Source: DATBSK01 sp964501785 (lineage in GTDB: Bacteria > Actinomycetota > Acidimicrobiia > IMCC26256 > PALSA-555). From it: DNA of 64,000 bases. Below the pieces are notes generated by a model. It saw nothing but the letters and a program-made list of their open reading frames with translations. It did no database searches and was not told where the DNA came from. Shown in pieces: positions 1 to 10,356 of this stretch. The stretch lies in NCBI GenBank assembly GCA_964501785.1, contig CAZCUD010000002.1, positions 62,001 to 126,000 on the forward strand, read 5' to 3'. Within the stretch, counting starts at the first letter, position 1. Every line of letters begins with the position of its first letter. The position numbers were made by a program, and so were the translations under genes.

Positions 1-44
1 CTCGTTGGACCGGTCGCTGAGCCCGGCCGCCCCCAGACCGTTCT

Positions 45-83
45 GGCGTCAGCAGACCCGGCCCAGACGGGTCTGCTGACGCC
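45..83 (-). terminator. Hairpin terminator downstream of trpC
   Basis: Two perfect 16-bp inverted arms (45-60 and 68-83) enclose a 7-nt loop. The hairpin begins about 10 bases past the trpC stop codon. There is no U-tract on either strand, which is common for actinobacterial hairpin terminators. Positions 1-44 show nothing recognisable. Confidence 0.65.
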
Positions 84-92
84 GAAAGGCGG

Positions 93-899
93 TCAGCGCG
101 TGGCGATCGAGCTCAGGGCGCCGACGAGGGCGGTGGGGTCATCGGCCTTCACGAGAGCCTCGCCCACGAGCACCGCGTCGAAGCCGGCGTCGGCCATGCG
201 CCGGGCGTCGTCGACCGAGCGGATCGCGCTCTCCGCGACGGACACGACCTCGTCGGGGAGGCGATCGACGAGACGCTCTCCCACCGTGAGGTCCTCGGCG
301 AAGCTGCCGAGGTCGCGGGCGTTGACGCCGATCCACCGCGCGCCGATCGAGAGCGCGCGGTCGAGCTCGGTGTCGTCGTGGACCTCGACGAGCGGCGAGA
401 GACCCAGGTCGCACGCCAGCTCGTGCAGCTCACGCAGGTAGCCGTCGTCGCGCAGCGCCGCGACGATGAGGAGGATCGCGTCGGCACCGATCCCCTTCGT
501 CTCGAAGACCTGATCGGCGTCGATGGTGAAGTCCTTGCGGAGCACCGGCGTCTCCGGCGCGGCCGCCCGGGCCGCCTGGAGGTCGGCGACCGACCCCCCG
601 AAGTAGGGGCCGTCGGTGAGCACCGACAGGCACGCAGCCCCGCCCTCCTCGTAGGCCGCGGCGGTCGTCGCCGGGTCGAGGTCGGGCGCGAGGTCGCCCT
701 TCGACGGCGAACGACGCTTGATCTCGGCGATCACCGCGAGACGGTGCTCCTCACGCGACCGGGCACGGATCCGCGCGATCACGTCACGCGGCTGCGGCGC
801 GTCGACCGCCGCCTTGCGGAGCGCGTCGCGCGCCTGTGGCTGGTGCAGCAGCGTCACCTCGTCGCGCTTCGTCACGAGGATCTCGTCGAGCACGCTCAC
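93..899 (-). CDS. trpC: Indole-3-glycerol-phosphate synthase
   Basis: Cytoplasmic tryptophan biosynthesis enzyme that closes the ring of CdRP to give indole-3-glycerol phosphate. The 268-residue product is of normal family length. Visible TrpC motifs, in order, are IAEIKRRSPSKG (catalytic Lys), VLRKDFTID, LVEVH, IGVNARDL, VAESAI and DAVLVGEALV, covering the phosphate-binding end of the TIM barrel. I chose the GTG at 899 because family members begin MSVLDEIL; an in-frame ATG at 929 would add ten unsupported residues. It is divergent from the GH1 gene and followed by a strong hairpin. trpE lies 4.4 kb away, so the trp genes are dispersed; trpB, trpA, trpD and trpF are not in the window. Confidence 0.95.
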   Translation of the reverse strand: MSVLDEILVTKRDEVTLLHQPQARDALRKAAVDAPQPRDVIARIRARSREEHRLAVIAEIKRRSPSKGDLAPDLDPATTAAAYEEGGAACLSVLTDGPYFGGSVADLQAARAAAPETPVLRKDFTIDADQVFETKGIGADAILLIVAALRDDGYLRELHELACDLGLSPLVEVHDDTELDRALSIGARWIGVNARDLGSFAEDLTVGERLVDRLPDEVVSVAESAIRSVDDARRMADAGFDAVLVGEALVKADDPTALVGALSSIATR

Positions 900-1009
900 C
901 CGATCAGTGTGACAGACCACCGAGAGCACGACCCCCGCCTACGTGCGTCTCTCGACCCGCCTCACGACGGTGAGCGACGCAACGAGAACAGGCATGTCGG
1001 TACGATCCG

Positions 1010-2188
<1,179 letters not shown>

Positions 2189-2205
2189 GCGAAGATGGGC
2201 GTGCC

Positions 2206-2904
2206 ATGACGGGCGCGAACGCCAAGGGCACGATCGTCGTCGTCGAGGACGAGGCGAACATCGCCGACCTCGTCGGCATGTACCTCGAGCGCGAGGGCTT
2301 CCGTGTCCTCAAGTGCGCCACGGGTGCGGCCGGCATCGACGCGTTCCGGTCCCAGCGACCGCGGATGGTGATCCTCGACGTCGGGCTGCCCGACACCGAC
2401 GGCCTCGAGGTGTGCAAGGAGATCCGCCGGACCTCGCAGGTCCCCGTCTTGTTCCTCACGGCGCGCGACGGCGAGGTCGACCGCGTCGTCGGGCTCGAGC
2501 TCGGGGCCGACGACTACCTGACGAAGCCGTTCTCTCCCGCCGAGCTCGTGGCCCGCGTGCGCGCGGTCCTGCGGCGCACCGACGGCGCACCGGCGCCCGA
2601 GATCGTGCAGGTCGGAGCGGTGGCGATCGACGCCGGGCGCCGCGAGGTCCGAACCGGGGAGACGGTGGTCGAGCTCACCACGAAGGAGTTCGATCTGCTC
2701 CGCTTCCTCGCCGAGCGTCCCGGCCTCGCGCTCTCGCGTCAGCAGATCCTCGACGGTGTCTGGGGCCACGACTGGTTCGGCGACACGCGCACCGTCGACG
2801 TCCACATCGCGCAGGTCCGCAAGAAGCTCGGCGACGCGCTCGCGATCACCACCGTGCGCGGGGTCGGCTACCGACTCGAATCGAGCGCCCCCGGGTCGAC
2901 GTGA
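2206..2904 (+). CDS. OmpR/PhoB-family response regulator
   Basis: DNA-binding response regulator of 232 residues. The N-terminal receiver domain has an acidic pair (VVEDE), the phospho-acceptor Asp near residue 58 (VILDVGLP), the conserved Thr in LFLTARD and Lys in TKPF near residue 107. The C-terminal winged helix (about 135-230) shows the PhoB-type TTKEFDLLRFLAE and GVGYRLE. The ATG at 2206 is the first start that keeps a complete receiver domain. Its stop codon overlaps the GTG of the kinase gene (GTGA), so the two are translationally coupled and form a cognate pair. The signal and regulon are unknown. Confidence 0.95.
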   Translation: MTGANAKGTIVVVEDEANIADLVGMYLEREGFRVLKCATGAAGIDAFRSQRPRMVILDVGLPDTDGLEVCKEIRRTSQVPVLFLTARDGEVDRVVGLELGADDYLTKPFSPAELVARVRAVLRRTDGAPAPEIVQVGAVAIDAGRREVRTGETVVELTTKEFDLLRFLAERPGLALSRQQILDGVWGHDWFGDTRTVDVHIAQVRKKLGDALAITTVRGVGYRLESSAPGST

Positions 2905-4388
2905 CCCGACCCCGTCGCCGCCTCCGCACGCGCCTGATGGTCGCGATGATCGGGCTGGCGTTCGGTGTCCTCCTCGTCGCGACGCTCGGTGCTGCCGGGC
3001 TCGCCCGCGACACCGCGTCCGACAACGCCGTCAGCGACCTCGAGCGCCAGGCGCCGGAGATCGCCGCCGAGCTCCAGCGGCTCGGCCAGGGGCTCAGGGT
3101 CGCGGCGCGGAGCCCCACCGACGCGGGCGCAGTGCGCACCCAGGCGGTGCGGCGGGCGTGCCGGCTCGTTGCCGCGACCATGCGCATCTCCGACGGCGGC
3201 CTCGTGGTCGTGGACGCCGACGGCACGTTGGAAGACGGCATCGGCGACCTGTTCGGCTCTCCGTGCCCGGCCCGGGACACCGTTCCCGGGCTGCCGGACG
3301 GCCTCGAAGCAGCCGATCTCGACACCCGCGAGCTGCTCGCCGGCGAGTCGAGCTCGGGGGTCGCCGGCGACACCGCCTACGTCACGGTGCCCCTCGACCC
3401 CGTCGCCGGGCGCCTGCCCGTGCTGATCGTGACCCAGCACGTCGAGAGCAGGCCGCTCGGACAGGCGGGTGGCTGGTTCGTGGTGACGAGCGCGATCGCG
3501 CTCGCCGTGGCTGCCGGCGTCGCGGCGTTGCTCGCCCGACGCCTGACGCGGCCGATCGCGGCGATGCAGGCGACCGCAGGCGCGATCGCGGCCGGCGACC
3601 TCGGAGCCCGGGTCTCGGTCGACCGCTTGCCCGACGACGAGCTCGGCAGCCTCGCTCGCAGCATCGACACCATGGCGGACGAGCTCCAGACCGCCCAGGG
3701 GCACGAGCGAGCGTTCCTGCTCGGCATCTCGCACGACCTGCGCACTCCGCTCACGTCGATCAAGGGGTACGCCGAGGCGATGGCGGACGGGGTCATCACG
3801 TCGCCGCCCGACCGGGCCCGGGCCGCCGAGGTGATCGCCTCCGAGGCCCACCGACTGGAACGGCTCGTCGCCGACCTCCTCGACCTCGCTCGTCTCGACG
3901 CTCGTGAGTTCTCGCTGGAGCCGCAGCGGATCGACGCGCGTCGCATCGTCGCCGACGTCGTCGCCGGGTTCGAGCCCACGGCCCGAGAGTGGGACGTCAC
4001 CATGGCGCTGACCCCCGGCGAGCCGATCGAGATCGAAGCCGATCCCCAGCGCCTCGCACAGATCGTCGCGAACCTCGTCGAGAACGCGCTCAAGTACGCG
4101 ACCACCACGGTGAGGGTCGACGTCGACGAGTCGGATCCGGCGGTGGAGATCCTCGTCGACGACGACGGACCCGGCGTGCCCGCCGAGGAGCGCGAGCGCG
4201 TCTTCGAGCGCCTCTACACGGCGCGGACGACACCGGGCCGCAAGGTCGGCACCGGCATCGGCCTCGCGGTCGTCCACGAGCTCGCCGGCGCGATGGGCGG
4301 TTCGGCGCGCTGCGAGCCCCTCGAAGGCGGCGGTACCCGCTTCGTCGTCAGGCTGCCGCGACGGGGAGCGCCTCGACCGTCGCGCTGA
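2901..4388 (+). CDS. Membrane sensor histidine kinase
   Basis: Partner of the upstream regulator, 495 residues. The order is a TM helix (about 12-32), an extracytoplasmic sensor loop of roughly 150 residues, a second TM helix (about 192-212), HAMP (RRLTRPI onward), HisKA with the phospho-acceptor His near residue 278 (GISHDLRTPLTS) and a HATPase domain with N-box NLVENALKYA, G1 DDDGPGVP and G2 TGIGLAVVHE. The loop matches no sensor domain I can name. The GTG start overlaps the regulator stop. The last 41 bases overlap the convergent ygfZ gene, so each transcript carries antisense to the other at its 3' end. Confidence 0.94.
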   Translation: MTRPRRRLRTRLMVAMIGLAFGVLLVATLGAAGLARDTASDNAVSDLERQAPEIAAELQRLGQGLRVAARSPTDAGAVRTQAVRRACRLVAATMRISDGGLVVVDADGTLEDGIGDLFGSPCPARDTVPGLPDGLEAADLDTRELLAGESSSGVAGDTAYVTVPLDPVAGRLPVLIVTQHVESRPLGQAGGWFVVTSAIALAVAAGVAALLARRLTRPIAAMQATAGAIAAGDLGARVSVDRLPDDELGSLARSIDTMADELQTAQGHERAFLLGISHDLRTPLTSIKGYAEAMADGVITSPPDRARAAEVIASEAHRLERLVADLLDLARLDAREFSLEPQRIDARRIVADVVAGFEPTAREWDVTMALTPGEPIEIEADPQRLAQIVANLVENALKYATTTVRVDVDESDPAVEILVDDDGPGVPAEERERVFERLYTARTTPGRKVGTGIGLAVVHELAGAMGGSARCEPLEGGGTRFVVRLPRRGAPRPSR

Positions 4389-5280
4389 CCTCGCGGCCGC
4401 CGTCACGCACCACGATCGTCGCGGGGGGCTCGACCTCACGTCGCACCATCGCGAGCGCGACGGCGCCACCGCCGTCGGCCGGCTCGGCGGAGCTCGTCAC
4501 GGAGCCGACGACGTCGCTCCCGAAGAGCACCTCGGCGCCGGCGGCGGGCGCCGGCCCGGAGACCCGGAGCAGTCGCAGGTAGCGGTTGACGTGGCCGCGG
4601 GTGTCGATGCGGCACACCAGCTCCTGGCCCAGGAAGCAGCCCTTGCTGAAGGACACGGCCTCGCGCTCGAGGAACGCCTCCTGCGGGATCGTCTTCTCGT
4701 CGACGTCGACTCCGAGCCGCACCACGCCCGCTTCGATGCGGGCCACCTCGTAGGCACCCGGTGGGAACGGCTCCACCCCGACGCGCAGCAGGGCGTCGCG
4801 TGCTTCGCGCACAGCGTCGATCGGGCCGATCACGTCGACACCGGGCAGGTCGGGCCAGTCGCTCCGCACCACTCGGCGGGTGCCCCACGCGACGTGCGCG
4901 CACTGGGCGTCGGGGACGTCCACCTGCGCGGTCGCGGCGAGGCGTGCCGCCGAGTCGTGACCGCGCACCTCGAGCAGTCCGACCGAACCGGTGCGGTCGA
5001 CGATCTCGACCGCGACCCGGATGCAGAACCGGCGCAGCGCATCGGCGAGCTCTCCGCCGTGGCCGGCGTCGCAGTCGAGCCACCAGTCGTCGCCGACACG
5101 AAGCATGCGCAGCGGCACGCCGAGCTTGCCCTGCGGCGTGAGGAGCAACGAGCGCGCCCCCTGGCCGTCGCCCAGGCCTTCGACGTCCTGCGACACGAGG
5201 CTCTGGAGGAACGATGTCGCATCGGGCCCCGTGACCAGCACGGCACCGCGATCGCGGTGCTCGGCGAGGCGGGAGCTCAT
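4348..5280 (-). CDS. ygfZ: YgfZ/GcvT-domain folate-binding protein
   Basis: Tetrahydrofolate-dependent accessory protein for Fe-S cluster maintenance (YgfZ/IBA57 family), 310 residues, cytoplasmic. The diagnostic motif KGCFLGQE, with its essential Cys, sits near residue 200, preceded by EAFLERE. The N-terminus has the GcvT-like TSFLQSLVSQDVEGL. The ATG at 5280 overlaps the trpE stop (ATGA), making it third in the coupled hisI-trpE-ygfZ operon. Upstream in-frame codons encode an arginine-rich shadow of trpE and are excluded. Grouping with amino-acid genes does not by itself imply a role in tryptophan synthesis. Confidence 0.93.
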   Translation of the reverse strand: MSSRLAEHRDRGAVLVTGPDATSFLQSLVSQDVEGLGDGQGARSLLLTPQGKLGVPLRMLRVGDDWWLDCDAGHGGELADALRRFCIRVAVEIVDRTGSVGLLEVRGHDSAARLAATAQVDVPDAQCAHVAWGTRRVVRSDWPDLPGVDVIGPIDAVREARDALLRVGVEPFPPGAYEVARIEAGVVRLGVDVDEKTIPQEAFLEREAVSFSKGCFLGQELVCRIDTRGHVNRYLRLLRVSGPAPAAGAEVLFGSDVVGSVTSSAEPADGGGAVALAMVRREVEPPATIVVRDGGREVSATVEALPVAAA

Positions 5281-6824
5281 CGGACCCCGGTGCCGAGCGG
5301 GGTGAGGCGGCGAGCCGCACCGGCCGCCGTCAGCAGCGCTCGCGCCTTGTTGTGGCACTCGAGGTCTTCGTCGACCGGGTCGGAGTCGGCGACGATCCCG
5401 GCGCCGGCGGACACGCTCGCCCGGCCGCCGCTCCACACCATCGTGCGGATCGCGATCGCGGTGTCGAGGTTGCCCGAGAAGTCGACGTATCCGACCACTC
5501 CCGCGTACGGGCCCCGCTTCACCGGCTCGAGCTCGTCGATGATCTCCATGGCTCGCACCTTCGGCGCCCCGCTCACGGTGCCGGCCGGGAACGTCGCTCG
5601 CAGCACGTCGACCGCGTTGCAGCCCTCGGCGAGATCGCCGACCACCTGGCTCGTGAGGTGCATCACGTGGGAGTAACGCTCGAGCGTCATCAGCTCTTCC
5701 ACGTGCTCGGTGCCGTACCGCACCACCCGTCCGATGTCGTTGCGAGCCAGGTCGACGAGCATCACGTGCTCGGCGCGCTCCTTGGGGTTCTCCCCGAGCT
5801 CCGCCGCGAGACGCCGGTCGTGCTCCTCGGTACGGCCGCGGAAGCGCGTCCCCGCGATCGGCCGGATGATCACCTTGCCGTCGAGCAGCTGGACCATCGG
5901 CTCGGGCGACGAACCGACCAACGTCACCTCGGGGTGGCGCACGACGTACATGTACGGCGACGGGTTGACCTGACGGAGCACGCGGTACACGTCGAACGGA
6001 TCGAGCTCGTCCTCGATGTCGAACCGCTGCGCAAGGACGATCTGGAACGCGTCACCGGCGAGGATGTGCTCACGCGCGACCTCGACCGCGTCGCGATAAG
6101 CATCACCCGCCATCGACGAGCGGACGTCGGGCAGCTCCGCGAGATCGTCGGCCGGCGGAGGTGACGGCGCATACGGCAACGGGCGCGCCAGCTCGTCGAC
6201 GAGGTCGTCGAGGCGCGCGCACGCTCGGTCGTAGGCGGCGTCGATCGCGACCTCGTCGCGCGCCGCGCCCTCTCCGAGGAACACGTTCTCGATGAGACAG
6301 AGACGTTGCCGGAAGTGGTCGAAGGCGGTCACATGACCGGTGAGCGAGAGCACCGCATCAGGAAGGCCGCCGTCGTCGGTCGGCGCCGCGGGCAGGTGCT
6401 CGATCTCGCGCACGACGTCGTAGCCGAGGTAGCCGACCACCCCGCCGTGGAAGGGCGGCAGCTCGGGGATCGTCGGCGCGCGGTGCTGGGACAGCAGCGC
6501 CTCGAGGGCGGCGAGCGCTCCGGCGTCGCGCGGCACGCCGGCCGGGAGGTCACCATCGACCGCGACCCGCTGCCCGCGAACGACGAGGGTGCACGCCGGG
6601 TCGCGCCCGAGGAACGAGAAACGTCCCCACCGCTCGGCTCGCTCCACCGACTCGAGCAGGAAGCCCGGGGGGCCCTGGGCGTCGGCACCGACGAGCTTCA
6701 CGAACGCCGAGACGGGCGTCTCGAGGTCGGCGAGGACCTCGCGCCAGACCGGGACGACCGTGTGGTCGCGCGCGAGCGCGCGGAAGTCGTCGCGGGCGGG
6801 TCGGACGGTCCCCGAGGCGGTCAC
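5277..6824 (-). CDS. trpE: Anthranilate synthase component I
   Basis: Chorismate to anthranilate, first committed step of tryptophan synthesis; 515 residues. The N-terminal part carries the regulatory region. The C-terminal chorismate-binding domain shows PSPYMYVV, SSPEPMVQL, RPIAGTRFRGRT, ERAEHVMLVDLARND, ATFPAGTVSGAPKVRAM and the terminal AGAGIVADSDP. The GTG at 6824 overlaps the hisI stop (GTGA). The glutaminase partner trpG is absent here, and there is no TrpG domain fused to the C-terminus. PabB is a paralogue to exclude, but the retained motifs and length favour TrpE. Confidence 0.93.
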   Translation of the reverse strand: MTASGTVRPARDDFRALARDHTVVPVWREVLADLETPVSAFVKLVGADAQGPPGFLLESVERAERWGRFSFLGRDPACTLVVRGQRVAVDGDLPAGVPRDAGALAALEALLSQHRAPTIPELPPFHGGVVGYLGYDVVREIEHLPAAPTDDGGLPDAVLSLTGHVTAFDHFRQRLCLIENVFLGEGAARDEVAIDAAYDRACARLDDLVDELARPLPYAPSPPPADDLAELPDVRSSMAGDAYRDAVEVAREHILAGDAFQIVLAQRFDIEDELDPFDVYRVLRQVNPSPYMYVVRHPEVTLVGSSPEPMVQLLDGKVIIRPIAGTRFRGRTEEHDRRLAAELGENPKERAEHVMLVDLARNDIGRVVRYGTEHVEELMTLERYSHVMHLTSQVVGDLAEGCNAVDVLRATFPAGTVSGAPKVRAMEIIDELEPVKRGPYAGVVGYVDFSGNLDTAIAIRTMVWSGGRASVSAGAGIVADSDPVDEDLECHNKARALLTAAGAARRLTPLGTGVR

Positions 6825-7201
6825 CGGGGCCCGGGCTCGGAACCGTCGCCGAAGGCCCGGAAGAAGCAGGACCGCTCGCCGGTGTGGCACGCACCGCGCC
6901 CCTCCTGCTCGACGACGAACAGGAGCACGTCGCCGTCGCAGTCGTAGTACGCGCCGCGCAACCACTGCCGGTCGCCGGAGGTGTCGCCCTTGCGCCACAG
7001 CTCCTGACGGCTCCGGCTCCAGAACACGGTGCGGCCCTCGGCCAGGGTCCGGCGCAGCGACTCCTCGTTGACCCACGCCATCATGAGGACCCGGCCCGAG
7101 GCCTCCTCCTGCACGATCGCGGGCACGAGACCGTCGTCGTTCCAGCGGATCGCCTCGATCTCCGCGTCGGTCGCCGCGATCGGCGTCGCGCTGGTGCTCA
7201 T
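6821..7201 (-). CDS. hisI: Phosphoribosyl-AMP cyclohydrolase
   Basis: Third step of histidine synthesis, hydrolysing the purine ring of PR-AMP. The 126 residues form a stand-alone HisI domain without the HisE pyrophosphohydrolase, as is usual in Actinobacteria. Motifs are VLMMAWVNEESL, VFWSRSRQELWRKGDTSG, the metal-binding DCDGD and CHTGERSCFFR with its paired Cys. ATG 7201 is the first gene of the coupled hisI-trpE-ygfZ operon. It lies 6 kb from hisDCBA, so the his pathway is split. Confidence 0.95.
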   Translation of the reverse strand: MSTSATPIAATDAEIEAIRWNDDGLVPAIVQEEASGRVLMMAWVNEESLRRTLAEGRTVFWSRSRQELWRKGDTSGDRQWLRGAYYDCDGDVLLFVVEQEGRGACHTGERSCFFRAFGDGSEPGPR

Positions 7202-7348
7202 CGCGCGACCGAGCGTAGCCGTCGGGAGAATCCTCACCGATCGCGTATCCGAGTCCCGCGTTCGGTGTCCTCTCCGTCGGTGACGAGGGGACGTGGGGCA
7301 CGCGCCGCGCCGAAGGAGCCCGGGTCGAGGTGCGAGACTGCCGGGCTC

Positions 7349-9454
7349 ATGCCCGGCGACCACGAGCCCCCACGCGCGCCTCGACGCCCCACGACGCTGC
7401 GCCACTTCGACGACGAGCGCGTCGACGAGTGGTACTGGCTGCGCGATCGCGACGATCCCGCGGTGCTCGAGTACCTCCGAGCCGAGAACGCGCACACCGA
7501 TGCCGGGCTCCGGCACACGCTCACCCTGCGTGACGCGATCTACGACGAGATCCGGCGCCGGGTCCGCGAGACCGACGTCACCGCGCCGGTGCGACGGGGG
7601 CCGTGGGAGTACTACGCGCGCACCGTCGCGGGGCTCGACTACGCGATCCACTGTCGTCGACCATCCGGAGGCTCGTCGCCGCCCGATCCGGACGCACGTC
7701 CCGGTGAGCCCGACGACGAGCAGGTGCTGCTCGACGAGAACCAGCTCGCGGCGGGTCACGACTACTTCGTGCTGCGCAGCTTCTCGCTGTCGCCCGACCA
7801 ACGACTCCTCGCGTACGGCGTCGACGTCACCGGCGCCGAGCGCGCCACGGTGCGCGTCCGAGACCTCACGACGGGCTCCGACCTGGCCGACGAGATCCTC
7901 GACACCTACTACGGCCTCGCCTGGGCCGACGACGCCACCACCCTCTTCTACGTGCGGCCCGACGAGACCGTGCGCCCCTACCAGGTGTGGCGCCACGCCC
8001 TGGGGAGCGGGGTCGCCGAGGACGTCCTCGTGCTCCAGGAGGACGACGAGCGCTACTACGTGGGCGTCGCCCGAGCACGCAGCGGTGCCGCGATCGTCAT
8101 CACCTGCGAGTCGAAGCTCACGTCAGAGGTCCATCTGGTCGACGCGGCGGCCCCGGCGACGGCGCCGCGCTGCATCGCTCCGCGCGAGCAGGGCGTCGAG
8201 TACCACGTCGATCACCACGTCGACGGGCGCGGCGAGCAGCGGCTGTACATCCTCACCAACGCCGACGGCGCCGAGAACTTCAAGCTGATGTCGGCCCCGG
8301 CGACATCGACCTCGCGCGCCGACTGGACGGAGGTGCTCCCCCATCGGGCGGACGTGCGGCTCGCCGACGTCGACGCGTTCGCCGAGCACCTGGTCGTCTC
8401 GGAGCGCGCCGACGGCCTCGAGCGCCTGCGCGTCGTGCGGCTCGCCGATCGCACGCAGCACCTCGTCGAGATGCGTGACGAGGTCTACTCGGCGTGGCTC
8501 GGCCCCAACCCCGAGTTCGACACGTCGACCGTCCGGTACGGATACACCTCCCTCGTCGTGCCGCACTCCGACGTCGACTACGACCTCGAGGCGCGCACGT
8601 CGACGATCGTGAAGGTCCAGCCCGTCGCGGGCTACGACCCCGAGGCGTTCGAGACGCACCGCCTCTGGGCCACGGCCACCGACGGTGTCCGGGTGCCGAT
8701 CTCGATCGTGCACCGACGCGGCATCCCGCTCGACGGGTCGGGGCCGCTGCTCCTGTACGGCTACGGCTCGTACGAGGTGAGCATCGATCCCGCGTTCTCC
8801 GCGACGCGGGTCAGCCTGCTCGACCGCGGCGTCGCCTTCGCGATCGCGCACGTGCGAGGCGGCGGCGAGCTCGGGCGGCCCTGGTACGAGGACGGGAAGC
8901 TCGATCGCAAGCGCAACACGTTCACCGACTTCGTCGCGTGCGCCGAGCACCTGGTCGCGCTCGGGTACACCGCGCCCGCGCGGCTGGCGGCACGCGGTGG
9001 GAGCGCCGGTGGGCTGCTGATGGGCGCGGTGACGAACTTGCGACCCGACCTGTTCCGCGCCGTCGTCGCCGAGGTCCCGTTCGTCGACTGCCTCACGACC
9101 ATGCTCGACGAGGACCTGCCCCTCACCGTCACCGAATGGGAGGAGTGGGGCGACCCGGTGCACGACCGGGCGATCTACGACTACATCAAGGGCTACGCCC
9201 CGTACGAGAACGTCCGCGACGACGCGTACCCCGCGCTGTTCGTCACCGCCGGGCTCAACGACCCGCGGGTGCAGTACTGGGAGCCGGCCAAGTGGGTCGC
9301 GCGGATGCGGGCGACGGTGACGACGCCCGACGCGGGCCCGCTGTACCTGAAGACCGAGCTCGGCGCGGGGCACCACGGCCCCTCCGGTCGCTACGAGGCG
9401 TGGCGCGAGGAGGCCCAGGTGCTCGCCTTCGTCCTCGACCGGATCAGCCCCTGA
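7349..9454 (+). CDS. ptrB: Oligopeptidase B-type S9A serine peptidase
   Basis: Predicted cytoplasmic peptidase cutting short peptides after basic residues, 701 residues. The N-terminal half (about 80-420) is the beta-propeller gate; the C-terminal half is the alpha/beta-hydrolase domain beginning near LLLYGYGSYE. The catalytic triad is visible: Ser near 552 (GGSAGG), Asp near 638 (GLNDPRV) and His near 675 (GAGHHG). The TEWEEWG/PYENV region before the Asp is typical of oligopeptidase B rather than prolyl oligopeptidase. ATG 7349 was chosen because upstream residues are an arginine-rich shadow of hisI. It is divergent from hisI. Confidence 0.92.
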   Translation: MPGDHEPPRAPRRPTTLRHFDDERVDEWYWLRDRDDPAVLEYLRAENAHTDAGLRHTLTLRDAIYDEIRRRVRETDVTAPVRRGPWEYYARTVAGLDYAIHCRRPSGGSSPPDPDARPGEPDDEQVLLDENQLAAGHDYFVLRSFSLSPDQRLLAYGVDVTGAERATVRVRDLTTGSDLADEILDTYYGLAWADDATTLFYVRPDETVRPYQVWRHALGSGVAEDVLVLQEDDERYYVGVARARSGAAIVITCESKLTSEVHLVDAAAPATAPRCIAPREQGVEYHVDHHVDGRGEQRLYILTNADGAENFKLMSAPATSTSRADWTEVLPHRADVRLADVDAFAEHLVVSERADGLERLRVVRLADRTQHLVEMRDEVYSAWLGPNPEFDTSTVRYGYTSLVVPHSDVDYDLEARTSTIVKVQPVAGYDPEAFETHRLWATATDGVRVPISIVHRRGIPLDGSGPLLLYGYGSYEVSIDPAFSATRVSLLDRGVAFAIAHVRGGGELGRPWYEDGKLDRKRNTFTDFVACAEHLVALGYTAPARLAARGGSAGGLLMGAVTNLRPDLFRAVVAEVPFVDCLTTMLDEDLPLTVTEWEEWGDPVHDRAIYDYIKGYAPYENVRDDAYPALFVTAGLNDPRVQYWEPAKWVARMRATVTTPDAGPLYLKTELGAGHHGPSGRYEAWREEAQVLAFVLDRISP

Positions 9455-9460
9455 CCCGCG

Positions 9461-10291
9461 TCAGCTGCCGGGGATCGGCAGGATCGCGGCGAGCTGACGA
9501 CTCTGGGCGAGCAGGGTCCCGTCGGGAGCCCAGATCTCGCCGTCCTCCTCCATGAACCCGTCGGCTGCGGTGGTCGTGCGGAACACCGCGAGCACGAACC
9601 CGTCGGCCGCGACCTCGGGGTACGGGAGGGGGCGGCGGAAGTGCACGGTGAGGTCGATCGTCGGGACGACGAGGGGCTCGCCGGTCCGCCCGAGGATCGG
9701 CGGGATGTGCGCGTCGGCGAGCGCGGCGACCGCCGGTGCGTCGAGCGGCTGGGGCTCGGCGAGTCGCATCCACGACCCTCCGACCGCATGCGGGTTGCGG
9801 GCCGGCGTGCCGTCGTCGCCCAGTGGCGGCGTGCCCACCGCCCATCGCGTGTCCCACCGGCTCGCGAACGGAGGTGCGGCGGCGTGCAGCTCGCGCGGCT
9901 CCAGCGCGTCCGGCGGCGAGACCTCGGGCATGACCAGATCGCAGAACTCGGGTCCGGGACGAGGCGCCGAGACCGCCGCCATCGCGACCGCCAGGAGCCG
10001 CCCGTCCTGGGACAGGCGCGCCGAGCACGAGGTCATCGAACGGCCGGTGCGCTCGACGGTGGCGTCGATCTCGACGCTCCCCTCGTCAGGGGGCGCCATG
10101 TAGTGGACGGTCAGGGAGCGCGGCGCGCGCGTCGCGTCGTCGACGGCATCGAGGACGGCTCGGAGCAGGATCGCCGCGAGGTACCCACCGTTGGGACCAC
10201 GTTGGACCCACCACCCGGTGTCGAGCGTCGCCCGGTAGCGCCCCGATCCGATGCGCTCGATCGCGGTGTCATGCTCGAAGCGGGTCGTCAC
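9461..10291 (-). CDS. HotDog-fold acyl-CoA thioesterase-like protein
   Basis: 276 residues resembling the TesB-like double-HotDog family. The N-terminal half has RYRATLDTGWWVQRGPNGGYLAAILLRAV and HYMAPP, the usual start of this family; the second half repeats the fold (LTVHFRRPL). It probably hydrolyses acyl-CoA esters in the cytoplasm, but the substrate cannot be deduced. The GTG at 10291 gives the family-like N-terminus; upstream in-frame sequence is unsupported. The stop lies 6 bases from the convergent oligopeptidase stop. It is divergent from the alpha/beta hydrolase at 10357. Confidence 0.8.
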   Translation of the reverse strand: MTTRFEHDTAIERIGSGRYRATLDTGWWVQRGPNGGYLAAILLRAVLDAVDDATRAPRSLTVHYMAPPDEGSVEIDATVERTGRSMTSCSARLSQDGRLLAVAMAAVSAPRPGPEFCDLVMPEVSPPDALEPRELHAAAPPFASRWDTRWAVGTPPLGDDGTPARNPHAVGGSWMRLAEPQPLDAPAVAALADAHIPPILGRTGEPLVVPTIDLTVHFRRPLPYPEVAADGFVLAVFRTTTAADGFMEEDGEIWAPDGTLLAQSRQLAAILPIPGS

Positions 10292-10356
10292 GGGCGCCGA
10301 GGCTACCGATCCGCTCGGGTGACCCGTCCCTCGTGCGCTCCCCCTACGATGCCGTC

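Noticed and set aside
5281..5436. N-terminal extension of the ygfZ protein
   Set aside because: Arginine-rich sequence out of phase with trpE, typical of a shadow frame. ATG 5280 in the ATGA overlap gives the family start.
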